Positions 35,880-45,585 of a stretch of DNA of 64,000 bases are shown here, piece after piece. A model generated the notes under the pieces. That model did not search any database and was not told where the DNA came from. It was given only the letters and a program-made list of their open reading frames with translations. The position numbers were made by a program, and so were the translations under genes. Where the stretch lies: positions 1-64,000 of the forward strand of contig CAVUYE010000003.1 of NCBI GenBank assembly GCA_963745665.1, read 5' to 3'. How positions within the stretch are numbered: the first letter of the stretch is position 1; each line of letters starts with the position of its first letter. The stretch is from Bog-473 sp963745665 (lineage in GTDB: Bacteria > Actinomycetota > Acidimicrobiia > Acidimicrobiales > RAAP-2).

Positions 35880-36517
35880 TCAGCGGGTAGCAAGCGCGGC
35901 GAACGCGGCCGGAGACCCCTCGCTCACCCGCTGGAGAATGGCCGCGGCACATGCCTCCGGTGACGACGTCGACGTGTCCACCTGAAGGTCGTACACCCCG
36001 GGATCGTGTACTGCTCGTTCCCACCGGAGGACGATGTCGGGAATCGATCCGTCAGGCTCGCTGGTGACGTAGCCGCCGCCGCCCGGATCGGCGTCCCGCC
36101 GCGCCACGACCACCTCGACCGGGCAACGGACGCCCACGAAGTAGGCCGGCCGGTCCTGCAACGCCGCCGCTGTCCTGCGCAGGATGCCCAAGGGCTTGGA
36201 GTAGTCGTCGTGATGGCCGACATCGACCACCACATTGCGACCGGATCGGCTCCACGCCGCGACGGCCGAGTACAAGGCGTCGAACAGAGTGACCACGGCG
36301 TCCTCCAGTTCGGGTCGTCTCCCCGCCGGGCCGCAAGCCGATCCCCGGCCGCCACCAGGCAGGGGTCACATGGGCCATGGCGTCGACGCCGAAGTTGAGC
36401 CACAGCACGTCCGATGACGCCTGCAGCGCGGCGGCGATGCTCGATTTTCCCGAGCGCGGCGTCCCGTTCAGCACCACAATGGTTCCGGTTCCGGGCCTGT
36501 CACCCGCGCTCGCTCAT
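35880..36517 (-). CDS. second CPT-like P-loop kinase, frame breaks
   Basis: About 210 residues. Walker A 'LNGTPRSGKSS', 'WLNFGVDAMAHVTPAWW', Asp motif 'VVVDVGHHDDYS', 'YFVGVRCPVEVVVARRDA' and the end 'VYDLQVDTSTSSPEACA' mirror the kinase at 26535. The main break is near 36318. The ATG at 36517 overlaps the phosphatase stop (ATGA) and reads MSERG before a TGA; a single-base shift there joins it to 'RPGTGTIVVLNG'. Otherwise GTG 36477 would be the start. Probably an operon with the phosphatase. Confidence 0.7.
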
Positions 36518-37104
36518 ACCCAGATCTCGTCCAGCGTCCCGGCGGTCACGTCGACCCGGTAGATCACGTCGTGCGGGTGCCGGTACGCCAGCGCCTGGTC
36601 CGGCGTCAGTTCCAACAGGTTCCGCAGCAGCATCCGACCCATCATCTCGTGCGAGACGAGCAAGGGCCGGATAGCTCCGGAACCGCCGACCTGTCGCAAT
36701 GCCGCCGCGGCCCGGATGTCCCCGTCGGCGTAGCTCTCGCCGTCGGGGAATCGCCACCGGTACTTGTCCGCCGCGCGCCGGGACATCTCTCCGGGGAATG
36801 CTGCCTCAGTTTCCTCGCCGGTCAGCCCGGCCATGGCGCCGTGGTGGATCTCGGCCAGTTCCTCGACCGTGACAACCGGCAACCCGAGCGCGTCTGCGTA
36901 GAGCTCGGCAGAAGCCAGGGCACGCCCGAGCGGGCTGGAGAAGATCCCGTCGATGGAGGAATCGCGCAGTCGATCGGCCGCGAGTCCAACCTCCGCGATC
37001 CCGGTCAGCGTCAGTGGTGCGTCGAGTTGCCCCTGGCGCCGTCCGGCCCGGTTCCACTCCGTTTCGCCGTGTCTGGCGAGAAAGACCTCGGTGACGCTGT
37101 GCAC
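36514..37104 (-). CDS. histidine phosphatase (phosphoglycerate-mutase-like)
   Basis: A 196-residue cytoplasmic phosphatase of the 2H branch. 'FLARHGETEWNRAGRRQG' holds the phospho-His, 'GIFSSPLGRALASAEL' the Arg, 'LAEIHHGAMAGLTGEE' the Glu and 'LLVSHEMMGRMLL' the second His. Members dephosphorylate sugars or small metabolites. GTG 37104 gives the natural N-terminus (MHSVTEVFLARHG). The stop overlaps the following kinase start. Confidence 0.87.
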   Translation of the reverse strand: MHSVTEVFLARHGETEWNRAGRRQGQLDAPLTLTGIAEVGLAADRLRDSSIDGIFSSPLGRALASAELYADALGLPVVTVEELAEIHHGAMAGLTGEETEAAFPGEMSRRAADKYRWRFPDGESYADGDIRAAAALRQVGGSGAIRPLLVSHEMMGRMLLRNLLELTPDQALAYRHPHDVIYRVDVTAGTLDEIWV

Positions 37105-37136
37105 GCCAGCCCGGCTGCCTTCCGCCGCCGCGCCGC

Positions 37137-38684
37137 TCAGGCCGTCTCCTGCGTCGGCATCACCTGGTGCACCGGAACCGGGTAGTTCGGCATGGCACTG
37201 TCGGGCGCCGCCTCCAGAACCGACGTGCTGGTGCAGCCCTCGGCCAACACGTTGGCCATCTGGTCCTTCGACGTGCTGGGCAGCTTCGGTACCGTCGGGT
37301 CACTGCGCTTCGGGTGCAGCGCCGAGGTCAGGTCGCCCGCCGTGTGGCGGCGCCAGGCACGAAATGTTGGGTGCCTTCACTCCGAAGCGCTCCTCCAGGA
37401 AGCGCAGTTGCGACGTGTGGTCGAACACCTCGGACGCCACGTGCCCGCCGCGGCTGAAGGGCGAGAGCACGAGCATCGGCACCCGGAAGCTCATGCCGAT
37501 CGGGCCGGCCGTGCCGTCGGCGTCGTCGGGCAGCGGCGAGACCGTGAGGTACTCGCCGGGCGTGCCCTTCGGCGCCACCGGCGGCACCACATGGTCGAAG
37601 AAGCCGTCGTTCTCGTCGTACATGTGGAACAGCACGGTCTTGGACCACACCTCGGGGTTGGACACCAGCGCCGCCAGCACCTGGCTGGTGAACCACTCGC
37701 CGAGGGCGGGTGGCGACGACGGGTGCTCGTCGTAGCCGAGCGGCGGGATGATCCAGCTGACCGCGGGCAGCGTCCCCGCCTGTATGTCGCTCACGAAGTC
37801 GTTGGGGTACAGCGGCGTGAAGGCCTTCTGGTACAGCGCCGACGACGGGTCCTTGTACTGGCTGAAGTAGGGGAGGATGGCGTCGCTGAGGATGCCGTAC
37901 TTCTCGAAGGTCGCCGGCGTGTAGAGGGTTCCGGTCGGGTTGTAGACCTTCCAGCTCACGCCGGCGTCTTCGAGCACCTCGGGCATGGTGTCCCAGTGCA
38001 CGCTGTAGATGGCGTCGGGCGACCCGTTCGTGATGACCACCGGGCCGCCGGCCGCGCCCGTGGGGTCGATGGTGCCCGAGAGCGCCATGAGGCGGTTCGG
38101 GTGCGTCGGCCCCATGCACCGAGCAGTGGTAGTTGTCGCACAGGGTGAAGGCGTCGGCCAGCGCGTAGTAGAAGGGGAGGTCCTTGCGTTGGTAGTAGCC
38201 CATGGTGTTGACGCCGTGGCTCGGGCCCTTGGTAGTCGGACTGCACGTGCGTGCTGACGAAGGCGCCGTTGGTTCCCTTGTTCCAGCTCGAGTGCTCGGC
38301 CGGCCAACTGTGGTCGAGGTCGTCGGTGCACTCGCCGATGCCCGACGCGCTGTCGAGGTGGAAGGGCAGCAGTGTCTTGTCGCGCCCGCCGGGCCACGCC
38401 TGGGCGAAGTTCCCGAGCTTGTTCTTCGGGTGGTCGTCGAAGCCCCGAACGCCGGGGTAGGTGCCGTAGTAGTGGTCGAAGGAGCGGTTCTCCTGCATGA
38501 GGAACACGACGTGCTCGATGGCGCCGAGGTCGGAGCCGGCCGGCTTGGTGCGCGCCGCGAACTGCGCCATGGCGGCGCCGGCCCCCTGGCCTTGGCTCGC
38601 CGCCGCGAGAATGGCGCCGCCGCCGGTCGCCAGCGCGGCGGCCAGCATGGTCCGGCGGTCGAAGCGCGCGCGCTCGAGGCTCAT
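37137..38684 (-). CDS. Tat-exported phospholipase C / acid phosphatase family, three frame breaks
   Basis: About 515 residues. 'RFDRRTMLAAALATGGGAI' is a twin-arginine-like signal. 'EHVVFLMQENRSFDHYYGTY', 'ADAFTLCDNYHCSV', 'GPTHPNRLMALSGTID', 'DENDGFFDHVVPP' and 'VLSPFSRGGHVASEVFDH' are hallmarks of the bacterial phosphoesterase family (PlcC, AcpA). It would cleave phospholipids or phosphoesters outside the cell. Breaks are near 38228, 38118 and 37362; after the last the C-terminus 'RRHTAGDLTSALHPKRSD' runs to TGA 37137. ATG 38684 has GAAGGAG upstream. Confidence 0.83.
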
Positions 38685-38761
38685 GCCATTGCTCCTTCAC
38701 GTGTCGTTCCTCACGTGGGCCCCCCGGCCCCGATCCCCGAACCGTTCGCCCTACGCGTCCC

Positions 38762-39511
38762 TCACACGGACTCGATGAGTGTCGGATCGTTGTTCCGCAC
38801 GTTACCGATTCGCGGCCCGACGGGGTGGTGCACCACCGTGCCGGCCGGCGGGGGCCGCAGCAGCGCGCGCATCTCCTCGACGTCCTCGTTGGCCGGGTCG
38901 AGCCAGACGTCGAAGGTGGCAGGGTCGAGGATGACCGGCATGCGGTCGTGAATGCCCGACATGTCCGGGCCGGCCGACGTGGTGATCACGGTGCAGCTGC
39001 GGATGAGCGGCGCGTCCGGCCCGGCGTTCTTGTCGCGCCAGCGCTCGGCCAGGCCGGCGAAGGCCAGCGGCTGCCCGTCGGCCCGGTCGAAGTAGTGCGG
39101 TTGGCTGGCCCCGGTCTTGGTCTTGTGCCACTCGTAGAAGCCGTCGGCGGGGACGATGATGCGCCGCTCCCGGAAGGCCTCGCGGAACGAGGCCCGCGTG
39201 GCCACGGTCTCGCCGCGCGCGTTGAAGAGCCGGCTGCCCGACTTGGCGTCCTTGGACCACCAGGGGATGAGGCCCCAGCGGAAGGACATGAGGATCCGCT
39301 CCGGCTCGCCGCCCCCTTCCGCCGGACCTTCTCCCGACGGATTCTCTTCCGTCGCGTGGGCGCCGGGCGGTCGCGCACCCCGAGCACCGAGTCGGTCGGG
39401 GCGACGTTCCAGCTGGGGGCGTGTTCGCCGTCGATCGCCCTCGGCCAGCGTGGCCCCGAAGTAGCGGGCGATCTTGGCCGGGGGAGTGTAGAGAGCGAAG
39501 CGGCCACACAT
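38762..39511 (-). CDS. SRAP/HMCES-type AP-site crosslinking protein (YedK-like), two compensating frame breaks
   Basis: About 250 residues. The N-terminal 'MCGRFALYTPPAKIARYF' supplies the catalytic Cys2, 'IVPADGFYEWHKT' the Glu and 'SGIHDRMPVILDP' the His; 'WGLIPWWSKD' and 'NARGETVATRASFREAF' complete the SRAP fold. YedK/HMCES bind abasic sites in single-stranded DNA covalently, shielding them at stalled forks. Breaks near 39440 and 39350 enclose 'DGEHAPSWNVAPTDSVLGV', the expected bridging segment. It lies back to back with the mutasome operon, 110 bases apart, and could share its LexA control. Confidence 0.88.
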   Translation of the reverse strand: MCGRFALYTPPAKIARYFGATLAEGDRRRTRPQLERRPDRLGARGARPPGAHATEENPSGEGPAEGGGEPERILMSFRWGLIPWWSKDAKSGSRLFNARGETVATRASFREAFRERRIIVPADGFYEWHKTKTGASQPHYFDRADGQPLAFAGLAERWRDKNAGPDAPLIRSCTVITTSAGPDMSGIHDRMPVILDPATFDVWLDPANEDVEEMRALLRPPPAGTVVHHPVGPRIGNVRNNDPTLIESV

Positions 39512-39607
39512 GCGGGCAGCATTGTGACCCAGTGCCGGTCGCGTCGGGGCGCCCGGCGCTCCTGAGCTGGCCCTTCGGCTCCCCGAGCGGGCGGCACACG
39601 GCCTGAC

Positions 39608-39628
39608 TAGGGTACGAACATATGTTCG
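39608..39628 (+). promoter_or_regulatory. SOS promoter: -10 and palindromic LexA box over the imuA' start
   Basis: TAGGGT (39608-39613) is a -10 hexamer eight bases before ATG 39622. CGAACATATGTTCG (39615-39628) is a perfect 14-base palindrome matching the actinobacterial/Gram-positive LexA consensus GAAC-N4-GTTC. The start codon lies inside the box, so the mRNA must be leaderless or nearly so and LexA would block the transcription start itself. Confidence 0.85.
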
Positions 39629-40323
39629 CTTTCTCTGCCGGGGACCCGTCGTCCCCCCGTTCCCGGGAGCTCCCCGCCGGGCTGGCCGACCGGGTCCGGC
39701 CCACCACGCCGGTGGCCGGTCGGACCCTGCCGGTGCCCCCGCCCCTGGCCCCGCTCTTCCCGGCCGGCTCCCTGCGGCGGGGCACCACCACCACGGTGAC
39801 GGGGGCGCCCGGCCACGGCGCCACCACCCTGGCCCTGGCCCTCATGGCCGCGGCGTCGGCCGCCGGGAGCTGGTGTGCCGTCGTGGGCCTGGCCGACCCG
39901 GGGGTGGTGGCCGCCGCCGGCCTCGGGTTCGATCTGCGGCGGGTCGTCTTCGTCCCCCACCCCGGCAACGGGTGGGCCGAGGCGGCCGGTGACCTCCTCT
40001 CGGGGGTCGACGCCGTCCTGGTCCGCCCGCCCGGGCGGGCCCGCCTGACCGCGGCGCGCCACCTGACCGCCCGCGCCCGCGAGCGCCAGGCCGCGCTCGT
40101 CGTCCTGCTCGAGGGCCCCGGCGCCTGGCCCGAGGGCGGCGACCTGGCGCTCTCGGTCGGGGCGGTGGAGTGGGAGGGCGTCGGCCGCGGCCACGGGCAC
40201 CTGCGGGGCCGCCGGGCCGAGGTGCGGGTCAGCGGCCGCCGGGCCGCCGGCCGGGTCAGCGAGTGCTCGCTCTGGCTCCCCGCCGGCTCGGGCGCGGTCG
40301 AGGGCGCGCGACGCGGACGCTGA
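39622..40323 (+). CDS. imuA: ImuA'-type mutasome protein (RecA-like)
   Basis: A 233-residue protein related to the RecA/SulA fold. 'PAGSLRRGTTTTVTGAPGHGATTLALAL' contains a degenerate Walker-A-like loop (GAPGHGATT, Lys absent), followed by 'WCAVVGLADPGVVAAAGLG' and 'GVDAVLVRPPGRARL', with a basic C-terminal 'HLRGRRAEVRVSGRRAAG'. In mycobacteria ImuA' supports translesion synthesis with ImuB and DnaE2. First gene of the SOS operon. Identity rests on fold hints plus context, which is compelling. Confidence 0.82.
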   Translation: MFAFSAGDPSSPRSRELPAGLADRVRPTTPVAGRTLPVPPPLAPLFPAGSLRRGTTTTVTGAPGHGATTLALALMAAASAAGSWCAVVGLADPGVVAAAGLGFDLRRVVFVPHPGNGWAEAAGDLLSGVDAVLVRPPGRARLTAARHLTARARERQAALVVLLEGPGAWPEGGDLALSVGAVEWEGVGRGHGHLRGRRAEVRVSGRRAAGRVSECSLWLPAGSGAVEGARRGR

Positions 40324-40419
40324 CGGCACGGGACATGGACGCGGAGGACGACGGAGCCGGTGCAGAGCCGGTCGCCGGTGACGGGCCGGAGGCGGCCTGA
40401 GCGGAGCGGTGGAGCAGGA

Positions 40420-41511
40420 GTGGAACGGTTGGTCGTCATCTGGTGTCCCGAGCTCCTCGAGGAAGGGGCGAAGGGGGAGGAGGCCCGGCGGTTCGCCCGC
40501 GTGCTCGAGCGGGCCGGCGAGCTCTGCCCGTGGGTCCATCCGGTCCGTCTCGGGGTCGGCGCGCTGCCCGCCCGCGGCCCGGCCCGGTTCTTCGGTGGTG
40601 AGGAGGCGGTGGTGGCGCGCCTGGCCGGCGTCGTGGGCGAGGAGGCCACCATCGGCGTGGCCGACGGGCTCTTCGCCGCCATGCTGGCCGCCCGCTCGGG
40701 GCTGATCGTCCCGTCCGGGGGGACGGCCGACTTCCTCGGTCCCTGGTCGGTGGCCACGCTGGCCCGGCCCGACCTGGCCGTCACCTTGCAGCGTCTGGGG
40801 GTGACCACCCTGGCCCAGCTGGCCGCCCTGCCGGCGGCGAGCATCTCGGACCGCTTCGGGGCGGACGCGGCCGCCTGCCACGCGGTGGCCCGGGGGGAGA
40901 GCGGGGAGCTGGCCGGGCTGCGCGACCGCGGCATCGAGCGCCGGCTGCGGGTGGCCCGGGGCGAGGACCCCGACCGGGGCCCCGACGTCCCGCCCCCGCC
41001 CTCCCAGCCCGGCTTCTTCGGCGGGGCCTCCGAGGCCGACACCCGGGCCGCCCGCTCCTTCGTCCGGGTGCAGGAGCGCCTGGGGGTCGAAGCCGTGGTG
41101 ATGGGCCGGCTGCGCGGCGGGCGGGACCCGGCCGGCCAGTCGGTGCTGTTGCCCTGGGGCAGCCCCGAGGTGGAGACGGCGCCGGCCGGCGCGCCGTGGC
41201 CGGGACAGGTCCCCCCGCCGGCGCCGACCGACGTGCTGCGGGTGCCGCTGCGCGCCGAGCTGGCCGACGCCGCCGGCCGCGCCGTGGCGGTGAGCGGGCG
41301 GGGGTTGCTCACCGGGAGCATCGAGCGGCTGTCGGTGGCCGGCGGACCCTGGCAGCCGGTCCTCGGGTGGGCCGGCCCCTGGCCGGTGACCGAGCGCTGG
41401 TGGTCGGTGCGCCGGCGCCGGGCCCGCCTGCAGGTGGTCACGGCCGAGGGGGTGGCGCGCCTGCTGTGCACCGAACGGGGGCAGTGGTGGGTGGAAGCCG
41501 TCTATGACTGA
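40420..41511 (+). CDS. imuB: ImuB, Y-family polymerase-like adaptor
   Basis: A 363-residue protein. The N-terminus 'VERLVVIWCPELLEEGAKGE' and 'GLFAAMLAARSGLIVPSGG', 'LQRLGVTTLAQLAALPAASI' follow Y-family polymerase palm and little-finger order, but the acidic catalytic residues are absent, as in mycobacterial ImuB, which bridges the beta clamp and DnaE2. The C-terminal third is 'WGSPEVE' then a proline-rich linker and 'GPWPVTERWW'. GTG 40420 has GGAG six bases upstream; the 96-base gap after imuA' is otherwise empty. It overlaps dnaE2 by eight bases. Confidence 0.88.
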   Translation: MERLVVIWCPELLEEGAKGEEARRFARVLERAGELCPWVHPVRLGVGALPARGPARFFGGEEAVVARLAGVVGEEATIGVADGLFAAMLAARSGLIVPSGGTADFLGPWSVATLARPDLAVTLQRLGVTTLAQLAALPAASISDRFGADAAACHAVARGESGELAGLRDRGIERRLRVARGEDPDRGPDVPPPPSQPGFFGGASEADTRAARSFVRVQERLGVEAVVMGRLRGGRDPAGQSVLLPWGSPEVETAPAGAPWPGQVPPPAPTDVLRVPLRAELADAAGRAVAVSGRGLLTGSIERLSVAGGPWQPVLGWAGPWPVTERWWSVRRRRARLQVVTAEGVARLLCTERGQWWVEAVYD

Positions 41512-44500
41512 TGCCGAGGCCTACGCCGAGCTGCACGCCCACTCGGGGTTCAGCTTCCTCGACGGCAGCAGCGACCCCGAGGAGCTGGTGGCCGAGGCGG
41601 ACCGGCTCGGGCTCGACGCGCTGGCGCTGACGGACCATCACGGCTTCTACGGCGTGGTGCGCTTCGCCGAGGCGGCGCGGGTGTGCGGGCTGCCGACCGT
41701 CTTCGGCACCGAGGTGACGCTGGCCCCGGCCGGCGCGCGCACCGGCGAGCCCGACCCGACCGGCGCGCACCTCGTGCTGCTGGCCCGGGACCCCGACGGG
41801 TACGCGCGGCTGTCGACCGTGCTGGCCGACGCGCACCTCGAAGGCGGGGAGAAGGGCAAGCCGGTCTTCACCCTCGACGCGCTGGCCCGCGCCGCGGGGG
41901 ACCACTGGCTGGTGCTGAGCGGCTGCCGGAAGGGGGCGGTCCCCGCCGCGCTGATGGATGCCGGGCCCCGGGCGGCCTCCCGGGAGGTGGGACGCCTGGT
42001 CGAGGCGTTCGGGCGCGCCAACGTCGCGCTGGAGCTGTGGGACCACGGGGACCCGCTCGACACGGCGCGCAACGACGCGCTGGCCCGCCTCGCCGTCGAG
42101 TGGGACGTCGACGCCGTGGCCACCAACAACGTGCACTACGCCACGCCGGCCGGCTTCCGGCTGGCCACCACGCTCGCCGCCGTGCGGGCGCGCCGCCCCC
42201 TGGCCGAGCTGGAGGGCTGGCTGCCCTCGGCCCCGGCGGCCTGCCTGCGCTCCGCCGCCGAGCAGGCCCGGCGCTTCGCCCGCTGGCCCGGCGTGGTCGA
42301 GCGCGCCGCCGAGCTCGGGCGCGCCTGCGCCTTCGACCTGCGCCTGGTGGCGCCGCGGCTGCCCGACTTCCCCGTCCCCGCCGGCATGGACGAGCAGGGC
42401 TACCTGCGCCAGCTGGTGACCGAGGGGGCCACGGCGCGCTACGGGCCGCCCGGGGCCGAGCGGGTGCCCGGGGCCTGGAAGCAGATCGAGCACGAGCTCG
42501 CCGTGATCGGCCAGCTGGGCTTCGCCGGCTACTTCCTCGTGGTGTGGGACATCGCGCAGGTGTGCCGGCGGCTCGACATCTACTGCCAGGGCCGCGGCTC
42601 GGCGGCCAACTCGGCCGTCTGTTACGCGCTCGGCGTGACCAACGTCGACGCCGTCGACCTCGGGCTGCTCTTCGAGCGCTTCCTCTCGCCGGCGCGTGAC
42701 GGGCCGCCGGACATCGACGTGGACATCGAGTCGGGGCGACGCGAGGAGGTCATTCAGTACGTGTACGAGCGCTACGGGCGGCGCCACGCGGCGCAGGTGG
42801 CCAACGTCATCACCTACCGGCCGCGCTCGGCCGTGCGCGACGTGGGCAAGGCGTTCGGCTTCACGCAGGAGCAGGTGGACGCCTGGTCGGCCGGCATCGA
42901 CGCCGGGCACGGGCGCGGCATCTCGTCGGCCGCCGCCGTGGAGGAGGTGTCGGAGGCCCGGGGCGGCGGCGTGCCGCCGCTGGTGGCCGAGCTGGCGGCC
43001 GAGGTGCTGGACCGGCCGCGCCACCTCGGCATCCACTCGGCCGGCATGGTGCTGTGCGACCGGCCGGTGGTCGAGGTGTGCCCGGTGGAGTGGGGGCGCA
43101 TGCCGGGGCGCAGCGTGCTGCAGTGGGACAAGGACGACTGCGCCGCCATCGGGCTGGTGAAGTTCGACCTGCTCGGCCTCGGCATGCTCGAGGCGCTGCA
43201 CCGCATGGTCGACCTGGTGCGCGACTTCTACGCGGTGGAGGTCGACCTGGGGCAGCTGCCCCAGGAGGACGCCGTCTACGACCTGCTGTGCCGGGCCGAC
43301 ACGGTCGGGGTCTTCCAGGTCGAGAGCCGGGCCCAGATGGGGACGCTGCCCCGGGTGGCGCCGCGCGAGTTCTACGACATCGCCATTGAGGTGGCGCTCA
43401 TCCGGCCCGGCCCCATTCAGGGCCACGCGGTGAACCCCTACATCCGGCGCCGCCGGGGCGAGGAGAAGGTCACCTACCTGCACCCGCTGCTCGAGCCGAT
43501 CCTCAGGCGCACGCTCGGGGTCCCGCTCTTCCAGGAGCAGCTGATGGAGATGGCCGTGGCCATCGCCGGCTTCAGCGCGGCCGACGCCGACGAGCTGCGC
43601 CAGGCCATGGCGGCCAAGCGCTCGGCGGCGCGCATGGAGAAGATGCGGGAACGGCTCTTCGACGGCATGGCGGCACGCGGCGTGACGGGCGCGGTGGCGG
43701 ACCAGGTCTTCGACGCGCTGGCCGCCTTCGCCAACTTCGGCTTCCCCGAGTCGCACTCGGTGTCGTTCGCCCACCTGGTGTACTCCTCGGCCTGGTTGAA
43801 GCTGCACTACCCGGCGGCGTTCACGGCGGGGCTCTTGAACTCGCAGCCCATGGGCTTCTGGTCGCCCCAGTCGCTGGTGGCCGACGCCCGCCGGCACGGG
43901 GTGCGCGTGCGCCGGCCGCACGTGAACCGCTCCGAGGTGGGGGCGTCGCTCGAGCGCGGCGGGCCGGGAGAGGCGGTGCTGCGCCTCGGGCTGGGGTCGG
44001 TGCGCGGGGTGGGCGACACCACGGCGGCGCGCATCGTGGCCGGCCGCCCCTGGGCCGGGGGCGAGGACCTGGTGCGGCGGGCGGGCGTGACCCAGGCCCA
44101 GCTCGAGACGCTGGCCGCCGCCGGCGCGCTCGACCCCGAGGTGCCCGAGGCACGGGCGGGGAGGGGGAGGGCCGGGCACGACGGCCTCCCGGCGCCGGCT
44201 GGTGTGGGCGGCCGGCGCGGCGGCCCAGGGCACGCCGGACCGCCTGCCGGGGGTCGTGGTGGGGGCCGAGGCGCCGCCGCTGCCCGCGCCCAGCCTCTAC
44301 GACTCGGTGGGCGACGACCTGTGGGCGCTGGGGCTGGCGCCCGAGCGCACGGCCATGCATCTCGCCCGGGAGCGGCTCGAGGCCATGGACGTGCGGACGG
44401 CGGTCGCGCTCGAGGCGTGCGACGACGGCGAGCGGGCCTCGGTGGCCGGCGTGGTGACGCACCGCCAGCACCCCGAGACGGCCCGGGGCGCGGTCTTCGT

Positions 44501-44705
44501 CAACCTCGAGGACGAGACGGGCCACGTGAACGTGGTCTTCTCCCGCGGCGCCTGGGCCCGCTGGAAGCACGTGGCCCGCCACGCGCCCGTGCTGCTGATC
44601 CGCGGGCGGGTGCGCAAGGGGCAGGGGGCGGTCAGCTTCGACGCCGAGCGGGTGGAGGCGCTGGTGGTGGGGACGGCGGTGCCGGCCAGCCGGGACTTCC
44701 GCTAG
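41504..44705 (+). CDS. dnaE2: DnaE2, error-prone DNA polymerase III alpha subunit, one frame break
   Basis: About 1,065 residues. A PHP domain opens it ('AYAELHAHSGFSFLDGSSDP'), the polymerase core has 'CQGRGSAANSAVCYALG' and catalytic 'PPDIDVDIESGRREEV', then 'HLGIHSAGMVLCDRPV', 'FANFGFPESHSVSFAHL' and a C-terminal OB fold ('ASVAGVVTHRQHPETARG'). This is the damage-induced polymerase responsible for SOS mutagenesis in mycobacteria. The frame breaks near 44160, between 'AAAGALDPEVPEAR' and 'SRRRLVWAAGAAAQG'. The usual tau-binding C-terminus of DnaE1 is absent, as expected. ATG 41504 overlaps the imuB stop. Confidence 0.93.
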
Positions 44706-44787
44706 GCCGGGCACGCTCGTCACGCTCCGAGCACTTCTCCATCGCACCTGGCAGACTGCGCGTGAGCCGAGCCAAGGGAGCACGTCC

Positions 44788-45075
44788 ATGATCCGTGTGT
44801 CCGTGTTCTACCCGGCGACCGAGGGTGCGACGTTCGACCACGACTACTACCGGGAGAAGCACGTCCCGCTGGCCGTGCGCACGTGGTCACCCGTGAGCGC
44901 CGAGATCGACAAGGGCGTCGACGGCCCGCACGTGGCCGCCGTGCACCTGACCTTCGAGTCCCTCGACGCGCTGCACCAGGCCATGGCGGCCGAGGGCACG
45001 GCCGACGTGCTGGCCGACGTCGCCAACTACACGACCATCACTCCCGTCCTGCAGACGAGCGAGATCGTCGCCTGA
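44788..45075 (+). CDS. EthD-family protein
   Basis: A 95-residue dimeric alpha-beta-barrel protein. 'IRVSVFYPATEGATFDHDYYREKHVPLA' is the EthD signature (the D-x-D-Y-Y-x-x-K-H-x-P pattern), and 'TADVLADVANYTTITPVLQ' the last strand. Named after an ether-degradation locus; molecular activity unknown, often a small decarboxylase/isomerase-like partner. ATG 44788 has AAGGGAG upstream. It stands 19 bases before the VOC gene and is probably co-transcribed. Confidence 0.82.
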   Translation: MIRVSVFYPATEGATFDHDYYREKHVPLAVRTWSPVSAEIDKGVDGPHVAAVHLTFESLDALHQAMAAEGTADVLADVANYTTITPVLQTSEIVA

Positions 45076-45093
45076 GCACCCGAGGGAGGCACC

Positions 45094-45565
45094 GTGCTGC
45101 TGAAAGGTCTGAACCACGTCGCCGTCATCACCAACGACGCCACGCGCCTGAACGACTTCTACCGGGACGTCTTCGACGCCGAGGTCCTCCGGGACGGGCC
45201 TGAGCCCCTCCGAGAGCGGCCAGGGCCCCCGGCTCTCCATCATCAAGATCGGCGACTGGGCCGAGCTCAACGTCTTCGAGATAGAGGGGAACACCGAGGC
45301 CGACCGCCAGACCCCGATGTTCGGCCGCGGCCGCCTCGACCACCTGGCCCTCCAGGCGGCTTCGCTCGCGGACTTCGAGGAGATCCGCGGCGCGGCTCAT
45401 GGCCCGCGGCGCGGCGGACGACTTCGTCACCGACTTCGGGCCCATGCTCAGCCTCTTCTTCCGGGACCCCGACGGCCTCGAGTGCGAGGTGCTGCGTCGA
45501 GAACCCCGACGCGGTGCCCGGCGTCTTCCACGGGCCCGGGAACCCGGGCGGCGCGCTACTCCTGA
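45094..45565 (+). CDS. VOC-superfamily (glyoxalase-like) protein, several frame breaks
   Basis: About 155 residues of a vicinal-oxygen-chelate fold. 'LLKGLNHVAVITNDATRLNDFY' and 'GRGRLDHLALQAASLADFEEI' are the two metal-site strands (His in each), with 'LSLFFRDPDGLECEVL' carrying the Glu. Breaks near 45205, 45398 and 45500 are needed; the end taken is the TGA at 45563-45565. Family activities range from ring-cleavage dioxygenases to isomerases. GTG 45094 is preceded by GGGAGG. Confidence 0.65.
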
Positions 45566-45585
45566 GCGACCGGGGACGCACGGAC

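Noticed and set aside
38802..41471. 889-residue open frame on the minus strand
   Set aside because: It is antisense to imuA'-imuB, is made of Arg/Pro/Ser/Ala runs and has no domain; a GC-rich shadow.
41438..44233. 931-residue open frame on the minus strand
   Set aside because: Antisense of dnaE2 with His/Arg/Val/Gly-rich low-complexity content; no domain.
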